The translations under genes and the position numbers were made by a program. 14,664 nt of DNA from NCBI GenBank assembly GCA_910587785.1, contig CAJUOA010000085.1, forward strand, positions 1-14,664, in the 5' to 3' direction. Under the pieces are notes generated by a model that saw only the letters and a list, made by a program, of their open reading frames with translations, made no database searches and was not told where the DNA came from. Source of the stretch: an uncultured Oscillospiraceae bacterium (lineage in GTDB: Bacteria > Bacillota > Clostridia > Oscillospirales > Oscillospiraceae). Below, one piece after another: positions 6,543 to 14,104 of this stretch (the stretch's first letter is position 1; each line of letters opens with the position of its first letter).

Positions 6543-7313
6543 ATGGAACCCATGAACAACTGGGAGCCCGTCGCGGTTGACGGGAAGCAGGAGATCACCA
6601 GCCACCGGGAGCCGGGGGAGGAATTCATGTTTTACCGCTCCGTGGCCGCGGGACTGATCGACGCCGTCCAGGACAACTGCAGCCGGGGCGCGTTCGAGAA
6701 CATGGAGGGCGCGGGGAAACTCTCCGACAACCCCGTCACCAATCTCCGCTACCACTTTGTGGTGACGGCGGCCATGATTACCCGGTTCTGTATGGAGGGC
6801 GGTATGGCCATGGAGGAGGCATTCGGCCTCAGCGACGAGTATATCCGGCGGATGGACTGCTGCACCAACATCGCGGAGATCGTCTACGTCCATGACCAGA
6901 TGGCCCTGGATTTCGTGTGCCGGATGCGGCGGCTGAAAAAGAACATCGCTTCCTCCAAGCAGGTGGCGGAGGCCATCGACTATATCTACGTCCACATCAT
7001 GGACCGGATCACGGTCAATGATCTGGCGGAGGCGGTCTGCGTTTCCCCCACCCATCTCTCCCGGATCTTCAAGCAGGAGACCGGCATCTCCGTCAGCGAG
7101 TACATCCGCCAGCGGAAGATCGATATGGCCAAGAACCTGCTGCGGTTCAGCAGCTATGACTTCGCCGACATCGCGGCGATGCTGTCCTACTCCTCTCAGA
7201 GCCATTTCATCCAGCATTTCCACAGTCGGGTGGGCATGACCCCCAAGGCATACCGGGACCAAAATTATCTCAACAACTGGAACGTCAACCGGGAGCCCTT
7301 TCCCGCAGAGTAG
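6543..7313 (+). CDS. AraC-family transcriptional regulator
   Basis: This 256-residue DNA-binding protein probably controls both flanking sugar operons. The C-terminal AraC domain (about 145-240) has two helix-turn-helix units. The first contains VNDLAEAVCVSPTHLSRIFK, and the second the family signature around IAAMLSYSSQSHFIQHFHSRVGMTPKAY (split here as IAAMLSYSSQ and SHFIQHF). The N-terminal part is helical, with NPVTNLRYHFVV and an EGGMAMEEAF-type segment seen in a Firmicutes subgroup that lacks a cupin sugar-binding domain, so how it senses the inducer is unclear. The start at 6543 is chosen because AAGGAGG sits 7 nt upstream; an in-frame ATG at 6492 has no such site and precedes the predicted transcription start. 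It converges on the second operon. Confidence 0.9.
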   Translation: MEPMNNWEPVAVDGKQEITSHREPGEEFMFYRSVAAGLIDAVQDNCSRGAFENMEGAGKLSDNPVTNLRYHFVVTAAMITRFCMEGGMAMEEAFGLSDEYIRRMDCCTNIAEIVYVHDQMALDFVCRMRRLKKNIASSKQVAEAIDYIYVHIMDRITVNDLAEAVCVSPTHLSRIFKQETGISVSEYIRQRKIDMAKNLLRFSSYDFADIAAMLSYSSQSHFIQHFHSRVGMTPKAYRDQNYLNNWNVNREPFPAE

Positions 7314-7322
7314 CGGGCGCTA
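7302..7322. other. Overlapping short stem-loops at the convergent gene junction
   Basis: CCCGC/GCGGG (7302-7306 with 7313-7317) and TAGCG/CGCTA (7311-7315 with 7318-7322) are mutually exclusive stems spanning both stop codons. Neither is followed by a T-run, so no intrinsic terminator is evident between the convergent genes. Confidence 0.35.
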
Positions 7323-9725
7323 CATCGTCAGGACAATTTCCGTCTGATCCGTCAGCATCTCTTCCGGCACATAATCTCCGCCCACGTCTTTCCCGTTGAC
7401 CACGAGGCTCGCGCAGCCAGACTCCTTGCCATCCGGGTTTTCCACGCGGATATGGAGCTTTTTTCCCCGGAAGTCCTTGTCGATCTCCAGCGCCTTCCAC
7501 TCCTTCGGGATGGAGGGCGCTATTCTGATGCCGCCCAGGTCCGGACGCATTCCCAGGATGCCCTCCACACAGCCCACCATGACGGTGGAGGCGGTACCAG
7601 TGAGCCAGTGGACGTGGGAGCGTCCGGCCCGGGGACTGGCCTTCCCCTCGGTGAACTGCCCGTAGCAGTAGGGCTCGATCTCACGGATCTCCGCCCGGTC
7701 GTTCTGCATGGACGGCGCGTTCTCCCGGAAGTAGGTGAACGCCCGGTCTCCATGGCCCAGAAGAGCTTCCGCCAGAATCAGCCAGCCCTGGGACTGGGAG
7801 AACACCCCGGCGTTCTCCTTCGCGCCCGCGTTGTAGATCACTGCCAGCGCACCGTCAAAGGCGTGGGCGTGGTAGGGCGGGTCCATCAGGATCGCGCCGT
7901 ACTCCGTGTTCAGCCGGTTGTAGACGTTTTCCATCGCCAATTCAGCCTGCCGGTCATCCGCCAGACCGCTGATGACCGCCCAGCTCTGGGGGTTCAGCCA
8001 CAGGTTCGCCTCGGCTGCGGCGCGGCATCCGATGACCTCCCCGGCCTCCGTGAAGCCCCGGATGAACCGGTCTCCGTCCCAGCAGAGGTCGTTCAGCCGG
8101 GTGTGGAGGGCTGCCTGCTTTTGGGTCAGCCAGTCCAGATAAGCCGCGTCCCCTCTGTATTCCGCAAACTCCCGCAGGACGGTGAAGGCGTAGTAGAACT
8201 GGAAGGCCACAAAGGATGATTCCCCGTCCGCGCCCAGGCGCAGGCAGTCGTTCCAGTCGGCGTGGAGCCCGGCGGGCATCCCGTGGGGGCCCATGTGCTG
8301 CATGGAAAAATCCAGTGCCCGCTTAAGGTGCTCGTAGACTGTGCCCTCGTCCCGGTCGGCGAAGGGGATCACCTCGTCCAGGAACGCCGTGTTCCCCGTC
8401 TCCGCGATGTATTTATAGACCGTGGGAAACAGCCACAGGGCGTCGTCCGCCCGGTAGGCCGGATGGCCGGTCTCCTGGACATAGGAGGAATCCTCCGGCG
8501 TATCCTCGTGGCCGGGATCGTGGGTGAACTTCACCAGGGGCAGACCGCCGCCGTGATGGACCTGGGCGGAGAGCATAAAGCGGAGTTTTTTCGCCGCCTC
8601 CTCCGGGGCTAGATGGATGACCCCCTGGATGTCCTGCACGGTGTCCCGGTAGCCGTAGCCGTTGCGCAGTCCGCAGTAGATGAAGGACGCGGCCCGGGAC
8701 CAGGTGAAGGTGATGAAGCTGTTGTAGGCGTTCCAGGTGTTGAGCATGGTGTCAAATTCCGGGCAGGGCGTCTTGACCTGGAAATGGGAGAACCTCTCCT
8801 GCCAGTACCGGGCCAGGGCCTCCACCTCCCGGCCGCACACCTCTTCCGGCTCCCGGTAGGCCTCCAGGAGCGCCGCGCTCTCCTTTTCGCCCTTCTCCCC
8901 CAGGAGGAAGGCGATGGTTTTCGTCTCTCCCGGCTCCAAGGCAGCCACGGTGGACAGCGCCCCACAGCCGTTCCCGTTGTAATTCAGCGTATTTCCCAGG
9001 TCGCCGGAGGCCACCCCTGCCGGGTCGCCATACCCGTGATACCGCCCCAGGAAAGCCGCCCTGTCTCCGCAATAGGAGTCAGCGTCCGCGCCCGTCAGGC
9101 CGAAGAACCGCTCAATGACCGACTTGGCGTCCACCTCGCTGTTCTGGGCGTCCAGATTCCCGTGGATCTGCTGACGGATGCGGTTCTGGTCAAACAGCGT
9201 CCGCGTGATGAACTGGGAGTACTGCAGATTGACCTGATCCTGCTCGTAGTTGCCGTTGTTGGTGAATTCCGCGTAGCCCGTCAGCGTCAGCTCCCGCCTT
9301 TGGGCGGAGCGGTTGGTCACGGTCAGCCGCCAGACCTCGTAGGCGGCATCCAGGGGGACGTAGTAGGCGGCCTCGCTGTGGATACCGCAGTAGTCCGCGG
9401 TCATTTTTGTATAGCCCATCCCGTGGCGGCACTGGCACTGGTAGACGTCCAGCGGCTTTCCCACCGGCTGCCAGGAGGCGGACCAGAAGTCGCCGGAGGC
9501 GTTGTCGCGGAGATAGATGTACCGTCCGGGCTGGTCGAACTGGTTGAACACATAGCGCAGGATGCGCCCGTTGGCCCCCGATTTGACAAAGCTGTAGCCT
9601 CCGGCATTGTTGGAGATCAGCGCGCCGTACTCCGGCGAGCCCAGGTAGTTGGCCCAGGGGGCCGGCGTGTCAGGCCGGGTGATGACATACTCTCTGGCCT
9701 GATCGTCAAAATAACCGCATTGCAT
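7320..9725 (-). CDS. GH94 disaccharide phosphorylase (801 residues)
   Basis: This enzyme should phosphorolyse a beta-linked disaccharide to alpha-sugar-1-phosphate plus the remaining sugar, in the cytosol. The N-terminus (GYFDDQAREYVITRPDTPAP), the RDTVQD segment (360-365), DWND (490-493; by analogy with cellobiose phosphorylase Asp493 is the general acid), KENAGVF (Glu637) and the phosphate-site WLTGT (707-711) all match GH94. The length equals that of the 800-residue disaccharide phosphorylases: cellobiose, N,N'-diacetylchitobiose and cellobionic acid types. The sequence around DWNDCLRLGADGESSF looks closer to the chitobiose or cellobionic branch than to classical cellobiose phosphorylase, so the acceptor may not be plain glucose. 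AAGGAGG lies 10 nt before the ATG, 15 bp after the upstream GH94 gene. It is the last gene of the operon. Confidence 0.9.
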   Translation of the reverse strand: MQCGYFDDQAREYVITRPDTPAPWANYLGSPEYGALISNNAGGYSFVKSGANGRILRYVFNQFDQPGRYIYLRDNASGDFWSASWQPVGKPLDVYQCQCRHGMGYTKMTADYCGIHSEAAYYVPLDAAYEVWRLTVTNRSAQRRELTLTGYAEFTNNGNYEQDQVNLQYSQFITRTLFDQNRIRQQIHGNLDAQNSEVDAKSVIERFFGLTGADADSYCGDRAAFLGRYHGYGDPAGVASGDLGNTLNYNGNGCGALSTVAALEPGETKTIAFLLGEKGEKESAALLEAYREPEEVCGREVEALARYWQERFSHFQVKTPCPEFDTMLNTWNAYNSFITFTWSRAASFIYCGLRNGYGYRDTVQDIQGVIHLAPEEAAKKLRFMLSAQVHHGGGLPLVKFTHDPGHEDTPEDSSYVQETGHPAYRADDALWLFPTVYKYIAETGNTAFLDEVIPFADRDEGTVYEHLKRALDFSMQHMGPHGMPAGLHADWNDCLRLGADGESSFVAFQFYYAFTVLREFAEYRGDAAYLDWLTQKQAALHTRLNDLCWDGDRFIRGFTEAGEVIGCRAAAEANLWLNPQSWAVISGLADDRQAELAMENVYNRLNTEYGAILMDPPYHAHAFDGALAVIYNAGAKENAGVFSQSQGWLILAEALLGHGDRAFTYFRENAPSMQNDRAEIREIEPYCYGQFTEGKASPRAGRSHVHWLTGTASTVMVGCVEGILGMRPDLGGIRIAPSIPKEWKALEIDKDFRGKKLHIRVENPDGKESGCASLVVNGKDVGGDYVPEEMLTDQTEIVLTM

Positions 9726-9740
9726 GGTGATAACGCCTCC

Positions 9741-12431
9741 TTACATCAATTCGACCACGATTTGATTTCCGCTTTCCGGCAGCCGGCCGATCACTTCCCT
9801 GCTGAGCACCGCTCTGCCTCCCTCTACCGGAAGACTGCGGATCGTGGACGGGGTCAGTCCGCTCAGGTACGCCTTGGCGATGTGGTATGTGCCGTATTCT
9901 TTCCCCATCAGATCGACTACCGTAACGCGGAACGCCTTCCCGGCGAAGAAAAACTCCACAGCCGCCGTACCGGATTGGTCAAACTGTTCCCGCACCAGCT
10001 TCGGCGCTACAGCCAGATTGCCGTCCTCGCCGTGTACGCCGAAGGCCTCCGTGATCACCGTCAGCATATACCAGCTGGCCGCGCCAGTGAGGTAGTGGTA
10101 CATCCCCCGGCCATCGGCGTTGAAATACTCCGGGATACCGGGATAGATCCTGCTGGTCTGAAAATCCAGCGCCGCGTCCGCCAGGGTTTGGAGGGCCTTG
10201 TAGCCCTCCAGGACGAATCCCCGCCGGTAAAGGGCGTTGGCGTACATGACCGTCATATGAGAGAACACCGCGCCGTTTTCCTTTTCGCCGTAGGCAAAGC
10301 CAAACATCCGGCCCATGTCGGATTTCAGTTCATGGAAATCCGTGTTCAGCCGGTAGCCGCCCGCCTCTCTCCGGTAGAGGAAACGGTCCGCGCTTTGCGT
10401 AATGGCACGTACCTGCTCGTCCGTAGCCGTGCCGCTCATGATGGCGAACACCTGCCCGGTCAGCATCATGCGCACGCCGTCCCCCGTCACGCCCTCCAGG
10501 GGGCGCTGGTGATCGTCGTAGTAGCTGTTGAACCAGCCGCCGTCCTCTCCGGCGTCGATCCACTCCTGACGGCGGATGTGCTCCATCAGCCAGTCCGCCA
10601 TGCCGTCCAGCCGGTCCGCCAGCTCCCGGCTGGGAACCGCGATTGTGCGTCCGCTGACGCTGTGCCTGCACCGTCCGGCGTACCGCGCGAGAATGTCGTT
10701 TTTCCGGGAAACATCCCCGTAGACATCCGCATCCCCGGCCAGCAGCTCCTGGATCTCCTCCAGCAGTTCTACCGGCCCGTCCTCTCTCCGCAGCAGCCGG
10801 GCCAGCTGGCGGAAGCTGCCCGCGTAGGCACAGGTGAACGCCACGCTCTCTCCGTGTTCGGAGGCCATATCCAAGGCATCGTTCCAGTCCGCCCCCCGCA
10901 GGCGGAAAATATTGTGCGCCCCCACCTCGTAAAAGGCGGTGAGATGTTGGATCAGCAGGTGCTCCAGGATGCTGCCCAGATAGACCTCACCCGCATCGGT
11001 TTCCTGCTGTTTCCTGCCGCTCCAGTGGGGATCGGTATCTGTCCCGCGCATTGCCTGGGGGTCCTTGAAGTAGGGGATCCTGACGTCCAGAATCTTCATG
11101 TCTCCGGTCTGGTCAATGTACAGCTTCAGCGTCATCAGCGGCCAGAGGGCGTGGTCCATCCAGACCCGGGCGATGCCGTTGCGGTCCGCGATAAAATTCC
11201 CCAGCCCGTCGCCGATGATGGTGGCATTGGTACCGTCAATACGCACTCCGCCGAAATTCGCCTGGAGCATCTCCTTTACGCCGGAGGGGTCCATCAGCAG
11301 CAGGGACAGGCAGTCCTGCCACAGGTCCCGCCAGCCCCGGCCGCCCCGGCCATAGTCGTGGTGGGGCAGGAAGGAGCAGCCGTAGATCCTCCGCAGGAAG
11401 GGCTGGAAGCTGACCCACCGCATGAAGCGGTCAAAATCCGGATTCCCGGTGTAATAGCGGACGTTCACTTTTTGCTGCCAGTAGGCTTTCACCCTGTCCA
11501 GCGCCTGCTCTACTTGCTGCGCCGTGCGATAGGCATCCAGAATTCGGTTAAGCTCTTCCTCGTCCTCCGACATGCCCAGGAGGATGATGTATGATGCCGT
11601 TTGTCCCGCCGCCAGGGTGACTGCCGGGAACCGGATGCCTCCCATGGCCTCCCGGCCCGCAGCTTCCGCCCCTGCTGGAACGCCCGGCGCGTCCTCATAG
11701 ACTGCCCGTGGATGCAGGAACGTACCGCCTTCACCCGCAAAGCTGTCCACAGTAGGATAATAGACCGCCGGGTATCCCCCATTCCCATCTGCGCCGAGGA
11801 CGTAATAGATCCGGCGATTTTCCCGGTGGCCCTTCTCATCAAAGGACATGGTGGGCTTTACCAGCACGCCGTGATCCGTGGTCCGGATGCGGTGGAGCAT
11901 GGAGGTCACATTCCGGTGATCCCGGATGTTGTCCGCGCTCCTGCCGTAGATGGGAATCGCTGCGATCCCGGTCAGGCGCTGGGGCACGGCGTCCGCATTG
12001 GTAACGCGGACGTACATGATCTCAACATTCTCATGATGAGGGACAAAGGATGTGATCTCCGCGCAAAGGCCATAACGCTTTGCCTCCCGCCTGACAGCCT
12101 GCCACATGAAGCCCGCTGTCAGGCTGCTCTTGTCCTGCTCCGGCGTAAAGCGGGCTGCCTCCTGCTCTGCGGATACCCCCGCGGCTGACCAGCAGCCCCT
12201 TTCCGTCACACACCAGAAATTCCGGGTGCTGCGGCTGGTGCGCAGGTCCTCGGAGCTGACAGGCTCCAGCAAAAATCCCTCCTGGTCCAGCTTGCAGTCG
12301 CCGCCAAGGTCAGGGGCAATGGAGCTTTTCAGCCCCGTTTCACTGGCCAGAGGAAAATAAAGACAGCTTATCTCCTCCGGATTGTGAATTTCAAAGATTT
12401 CAGAATTATCTAAAAAGCGAATATTTGCCAT
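9741..12431 (-). CDS. GH94-type beta-glucan phosphorylase (~900 residues)
   Basis: This second, distantly related GH94 protein has 896 residues. It has the N-terminal beta-sandwich, the linker helices and the (alpha/alpha)6 barrel with RDLWQD (368-373), GADWNDAL (general acid likely Asp518), KENGAVF (Glu718) and YLTGAAS (Thr782-Gly783, phosphate side). The ~900-residue class includes the laminaribiose phosphorylase described from Paenibacillus, itself next to an ABC transporter. With a GH16 gene immediately upstream, a beta-1,3-gluco-oligosaccharide phosphorylase is the leading hypothesis, not proven. The start at 12431 (MANIRF) is preferred because AAGGAGG lies 7 nt upstream. In-frame codons further upstream lack a correctly spaced site and overlap the GH16 gene. 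The ribosome binding site overlaps the GH16 stop codon. Confidence 0.87.
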   Translation of the reverse strand: MANIRFLDNSEIFEIHNPEEISCLYFPLASETGLKSSIAPDLGGDCKLDQEGFLLEPVSSEDLRTSRSTRNFWCVTERGCWSAAGVSAEQEAARFTPEQDKSSLTAGFMWQAVRREAKRYGLCAEITSFVPHHENVEIMYVRVTNADAVPQRLTGIAAIPIYGRSADNIRDHRNVTSMLHRIRTTDHGVLVKPTMSFDEKGHRENRRIYYVLGADGNGGYPAVYYPTVDSFAGEGGTFLHPRAVYEDAPGVPAGAEAAGREAMGGIRFPAVTLAAGQTASYIILLGMSEDEEELNRILDAYRTAQQVEQALDRVKAYWQQKVNVRYYTGNPDFDRFMRWVSFQPFLRRIYGCSFLPHHDYGRGGRGWRDLWQDCLSLLLMDPSGVKEMLQANFGGVRIDGTNATIIGDGLGNFIADRNGIARVWMDHALWPLMTLKLYIDQTGDMKILDVRIPYFKDPQAMRGTDTDPHWSGRKQQETDAGEVYLGSILEHLLIQHLTAFYEVGAHNIFRLRGADWNDALDMASEHGESVAFTCAYAGSFRQLARLLRREDGPVELLEEIQELLAGDADVYGDVSRKNDILARYAGRCRHSVSGRTIAVPSRELADRLDGMADWLMEHIRRQEWIDAGEDGGWFNSYYDDHQRPLEGVTGDGVRMMLTGQVFAIMSGTATDEQVRAITQSADRFLYRREAGGYRLNTDFHELKSDMGRMFGFAYGEKENGAVFSHMTVMYANALYRRGFVLEGYKALQTLADAALDFQTSRIYPGIPEYFNADGRGMYHYLTGAASWYMLTVITEAFGVHGEDGNLAVAPKLVREQFDQSGTAAVEFFFAGKAFRVTVVDLMGKEYGTYHIAKAYLSGLTPSTIRSLPVEGGRAVLSREVIGRLPESGNQIVVELM

Positions 12432-12444
12432 GCGCATACCTCCT

Positions 12445-13212
12445 TCAATGTTTTTTCTGATATACCCGCACATAATCTGCCGCAAAGACTGCGCTCTCAA
12501 AGTCCGTGGTTTCGTCGGGATAGCCGACCCAGCTTCCGCCGACGGCGAGATTCAGGATGATATACATGTTGTGGTCGAACGGAGCTGGAAATAGTGCCGG
12601 CGGCTGTCCGGAACGAGCGGAAAACCACTGCCGCGCCTCATGAAACAGTTTCCCGTCCACATACCAGCGGAGTACCCCCGGTTTCCATTCCAAAGAAAAT
12701 ATATGGTAATCTTCCGAAAAGTCCCCGGCCGGCAGCGTGAAGGTTCCCTGATTCTGCTGGTGGGGAAGGCCGTAGTGGATCGTCCCATGATTGGTTTGGG
12801 GGAGAGAACCCAAAACCTCCATAATGTCAATTTCTCCGCAGACGGGCCATTGACCGTACGCATCTTCGTCTGCCGTCATCAGCCAGAAGGCGGGCAGAAA
12901 GCCCTTGCCCTTCGGAACCTTCAGCCGGGCTTCAAACAGGCCATAGGTGAACTCGCGCTTGCCCTGCGTGGAGATTCGCCCGGAGGTGTAGGAAGCCTGA
13001 CCGTCATGCGCCGTTTTCACCGGACGGATGAGCAGCCTGCCGTCTTCCAGAAGGACGTTTTCCGGTCTGTCCACATATTTCTGCCACTCCTCATTGACCC
13101 AGCCGGGTTCATGGAGTTCCACGTTCCAGCGGCTCCGGTCCAATTCCGGCCCATCAAAATGATCCTCGAAAACGAGCGTGTATCCATCATAGGAAAGCGT
13201 ATCCTGCGTCAT
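12445..13212 (-). CDS. GH16 endo-beta-1,3(4)-glucanase (laminarinase-like), apparently cytoplasmic
   Basis: This 255-residue, single-domain enzyme cuts internal beta-glucan bonds. The catalytic motif GEIDIMEVLG (126-135) gives nucleophile Glu127, Asp129 and acid/base Glu132, with the extra residue (ExDxxE) typical of laminarinases rather than lichenases. The segments GFLPAFWLM (104-112) and NLAVGGSWVGYPD (221-233) are also laminarinase-like. The protein starts MTQDTLSYDGYTLVFEDHFD, directly at the fold, with no signal peptide or anchor, so it is probably intracellular and acts on imported oligosaccharides. The start overlaps the stop of the DUF624 gene (ATGA), with AAGGGGG 7 nt upstream. The 13-bp gap to the GH94 gene implies one transcript. 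Confidence 0.93.
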   Translation of the reverse strand: MTQDTLSYDGYTLVFEDHFDGPELDRSRWNVELHEPGWVNEEWQKYVDRPENVLLEDGRLLIRPVKTAHDGQASYTSGRISTQGKREFTYGLFEARLKVPKGKGFLPAFWLMTADEDAYGQWPVCGEIDIMEVLGSLPQTNHGTIHYGLPHQQNQGTFTLPAGDFSEDYHIFSLEWKPGVLRWYVDGKLFHEARQWFSARSGQPPALFPAPFDHNMYIILNLAVGGSWVGYPDETTDFESAVFAADYVRVYQKKH

Positions 13213-13835
13213 GCGGCATCCCCCTTATCCTTTGGATTGAATATCCGGTTCAAATAAAATGTGTTCACATAGGCTCCGGCAGAAAATCCGATCAACATCC
13301 AGAACGCGGCCACAACCCCCAGCAGCTGCGGGAAGAACAGGACCAGGAGGACCGGCAGCAGATTGACCGCCGTGAGCAGAACGGTAACCGGCAGGTTGAC
13401 CACCGCCAGCCGTCCGGCGTTTCCAAGGTGCTGGCGGAATGTGTTTTCGTAACGTGCAAGCAGAGGAAATATATAGGACAATACTGCTGTCAGGAAAGCT
13501 GCCGCGATGGACAGGAAAACAAAAATATTGGGTGAAAACAGCAAGGTTTCGGCGAAGAGCGCTTTACGGAGAATTGCCAGCAGTGTTACGTCTACGAAAA
13601 GGCAGATGGCCGCCGGGACAGATGGGATGAAATTCTCACGAAGAGCGCGGAAGTAGCCCTTGACCAATGGGCCGTCCTTTTTTTGTATCATCCGGAAGGT
13701 CATCGTATAGAGCGCAGTGACCGCAGTTCCAGAAAAGACAACAGTTACGCACATAAGCATGAATAGGATGTTCAAAATAATCAGGTCACACACTTTTGTC
13801 AGAAATCGTATGAACAAGCTGTCTGGCCGGAACAT
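13209..13835 (-). CDS. DUF624 (YesL-like) membrane protein
   Basis: This 208-residue protein has about five hydrophobic segments (near 14-38, 68-90, 101-126, 143-165 and 168-192). A conserved basic loop (IQKKDGPLVKGYFRALRENF, about 50-69) is characteristic of the DUF624/YesL family. Members usually accompany sugar ABC transporters and glycosidases in Firmicutes, but their biochemical role is unknown. The start at 13835 (MFRPDSLF) is supported by AAAAGGGG about 11 nt upstream; a GTG at 13886 would extend it by 17 residues but lacks a ribosome binding site. It is the first gene of the second operon and overlaps the GH16 gene by 4 bp. Confidence 0.85.
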   Translation of the reverse strand: MFRPDSLFIRFLTKVCDLIILNILFMLMCVTVVFSGTAVTALYTMTFRMIQKKDGPLVKGYFRALRENFIPSVPAAICLFVDVTLLAILRKALFAETLLFSPNIFVFLSIAAAFLTAVLSYIFPLLARYENTFRQHLGNAGRLAVVNLPVTVLLTAVNLLPVLLVLFFPQLLGVVAAFWMLIGFSAGAYVNTFYLNRIFNPKDKGDAA

Positions 13836-13867
13836 GATGATTAACGCCCCTTTTCTTGGTCCACCAA

Positions 13868-13877
13868 TTTTTGTATA
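13868..13877 (-). promoter_or_regulatory. TATACAA-type element upstream of the DUF624 gene
   Basis: On the minus strand TATACAAAAA matches 9 of 10 bases of the TATACAAGAA core present (plus strand) in the GH3 and binding-protein promoters. TATACA could also serve as a weak -10 with a poor -35 (TTCCGA) 17 bp upstream. It lies within a TTGTGATAG/CTATACAA imperfect palindrome. Role uncertain. Confidence 0.3.
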
Positions 13878-13922
13878 GCCTATCACAAAGCGTTTCGGAA
13901 ATATATCAGATGGATGGTCAAA

Positions 13923-13979
13923 ATATCATTTTTGCCGCAAAATATCGCGTGACATTAATGTGGAATATTATATCATTTT
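13923..13979 (-). repeat. 10-bp direct repeat upstream of the second operon
   Basis: On the minus strand AAAATGATAT occurs at 13979-13970 and again at 13932-13923, 47 bp apart. The upstream copy contains the extended -10. The spacing is not a helical multiple of 10.5, and the tract is AT-rich, so chance similarity is possible. A third, partial copy (TGATAT) lies at 13908-13903. Confidence 0.3.
13967..13975 (-). promoter_or_regulatory. Extended -10 promoter element of the second operon
   Basis: TGATATAAT on the minus strand (13975-13967) is a perfect TGn-TATAAT extended -10, which does not require a good -35; none is seen. Transcription would start near 13960 and leave a leader of about 125 nt before the ATG at 13835. 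Confidence 0.5.
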
Positions 13980-14014
13980 CAGGTGCTTATCCGCCCCATT
14001 GAGTAGTCGCGGCA

Positions 14015-14038
14015 ATGCCCCGGTATATACCGGGGCAT
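14015..14038 (+). repeat. Perfect 24-bp palindrome, possible terminator
   Basis: The arm ATGCCCCGGTAT (14015-14026) is followed directly by its exact complement (14027-14038), giving a GC-rich hairpin. On the plus strand the next bases are GCTTGTTGG, only weakly T-rich. It lies upstream of the second operon's promoter and could shield it from transcription entering from the right, but the tail on the minus strand has no T-run. Confidence 0.5.
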
Positions 14039-14074
14039 GCTTGTTGGTAGCTGACGCCCCCAAACCCTTGTAAG

Positions 14075-14096
14075 GACCAGCGCAGTTGCGCTGGTC
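14075..14096. repeat. GC-rich inverted repeat next to the IS end
   Basis: GACCAGCGCA (14075-14084), a GT centre and TGCGCTGGTC (14087-14096) form a perfect 10-bp inverted repeat ending 8 bp before the IS256-like terminal core. It may belong to the element, to its insertion target or to a genome-wide repeat; the window does not decide. Confidence 0.5.
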
Positions 14097-14104
14097 GGCC
14101 CGTC

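Noticed and set aside
6522..7262. A 246-codon minus-strand frame opposite the AraC gene
   Set aside because: The plus strand encodes both AraC helix-turn-helix units with a good ribosome binding site; the minus frame is an Asp/His/Val-rich shadow.
8613..11594. A 993-codon open frame on the plus strand opposite both GH94 genes
   Set aside because: It is antisense to two clear GH94 enzymes, its translation has low-complexity, His/Arg/Gln-rich composition and no recognisable domain, and it crosses the boundary between the two genes. GC-rich codon bias explains such shadow frames.
9741..12500. A longer GH94 reading frame starting at 12500
   Set aside because: It would overlap the end of the GH16 gene by more than 50 bp and lacks a ribosome binding site, whereas the ATG at 12431 has a perfectly spaced AAGGAGG.
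13209..13886. A GTG start at 13886 for the DUF624 protein
   Set aside because: No ribosome binding site precedes it and the extra 17 residues are not membrane-protein-like; the ATG at 13835 has AAAAGGGG upstream.
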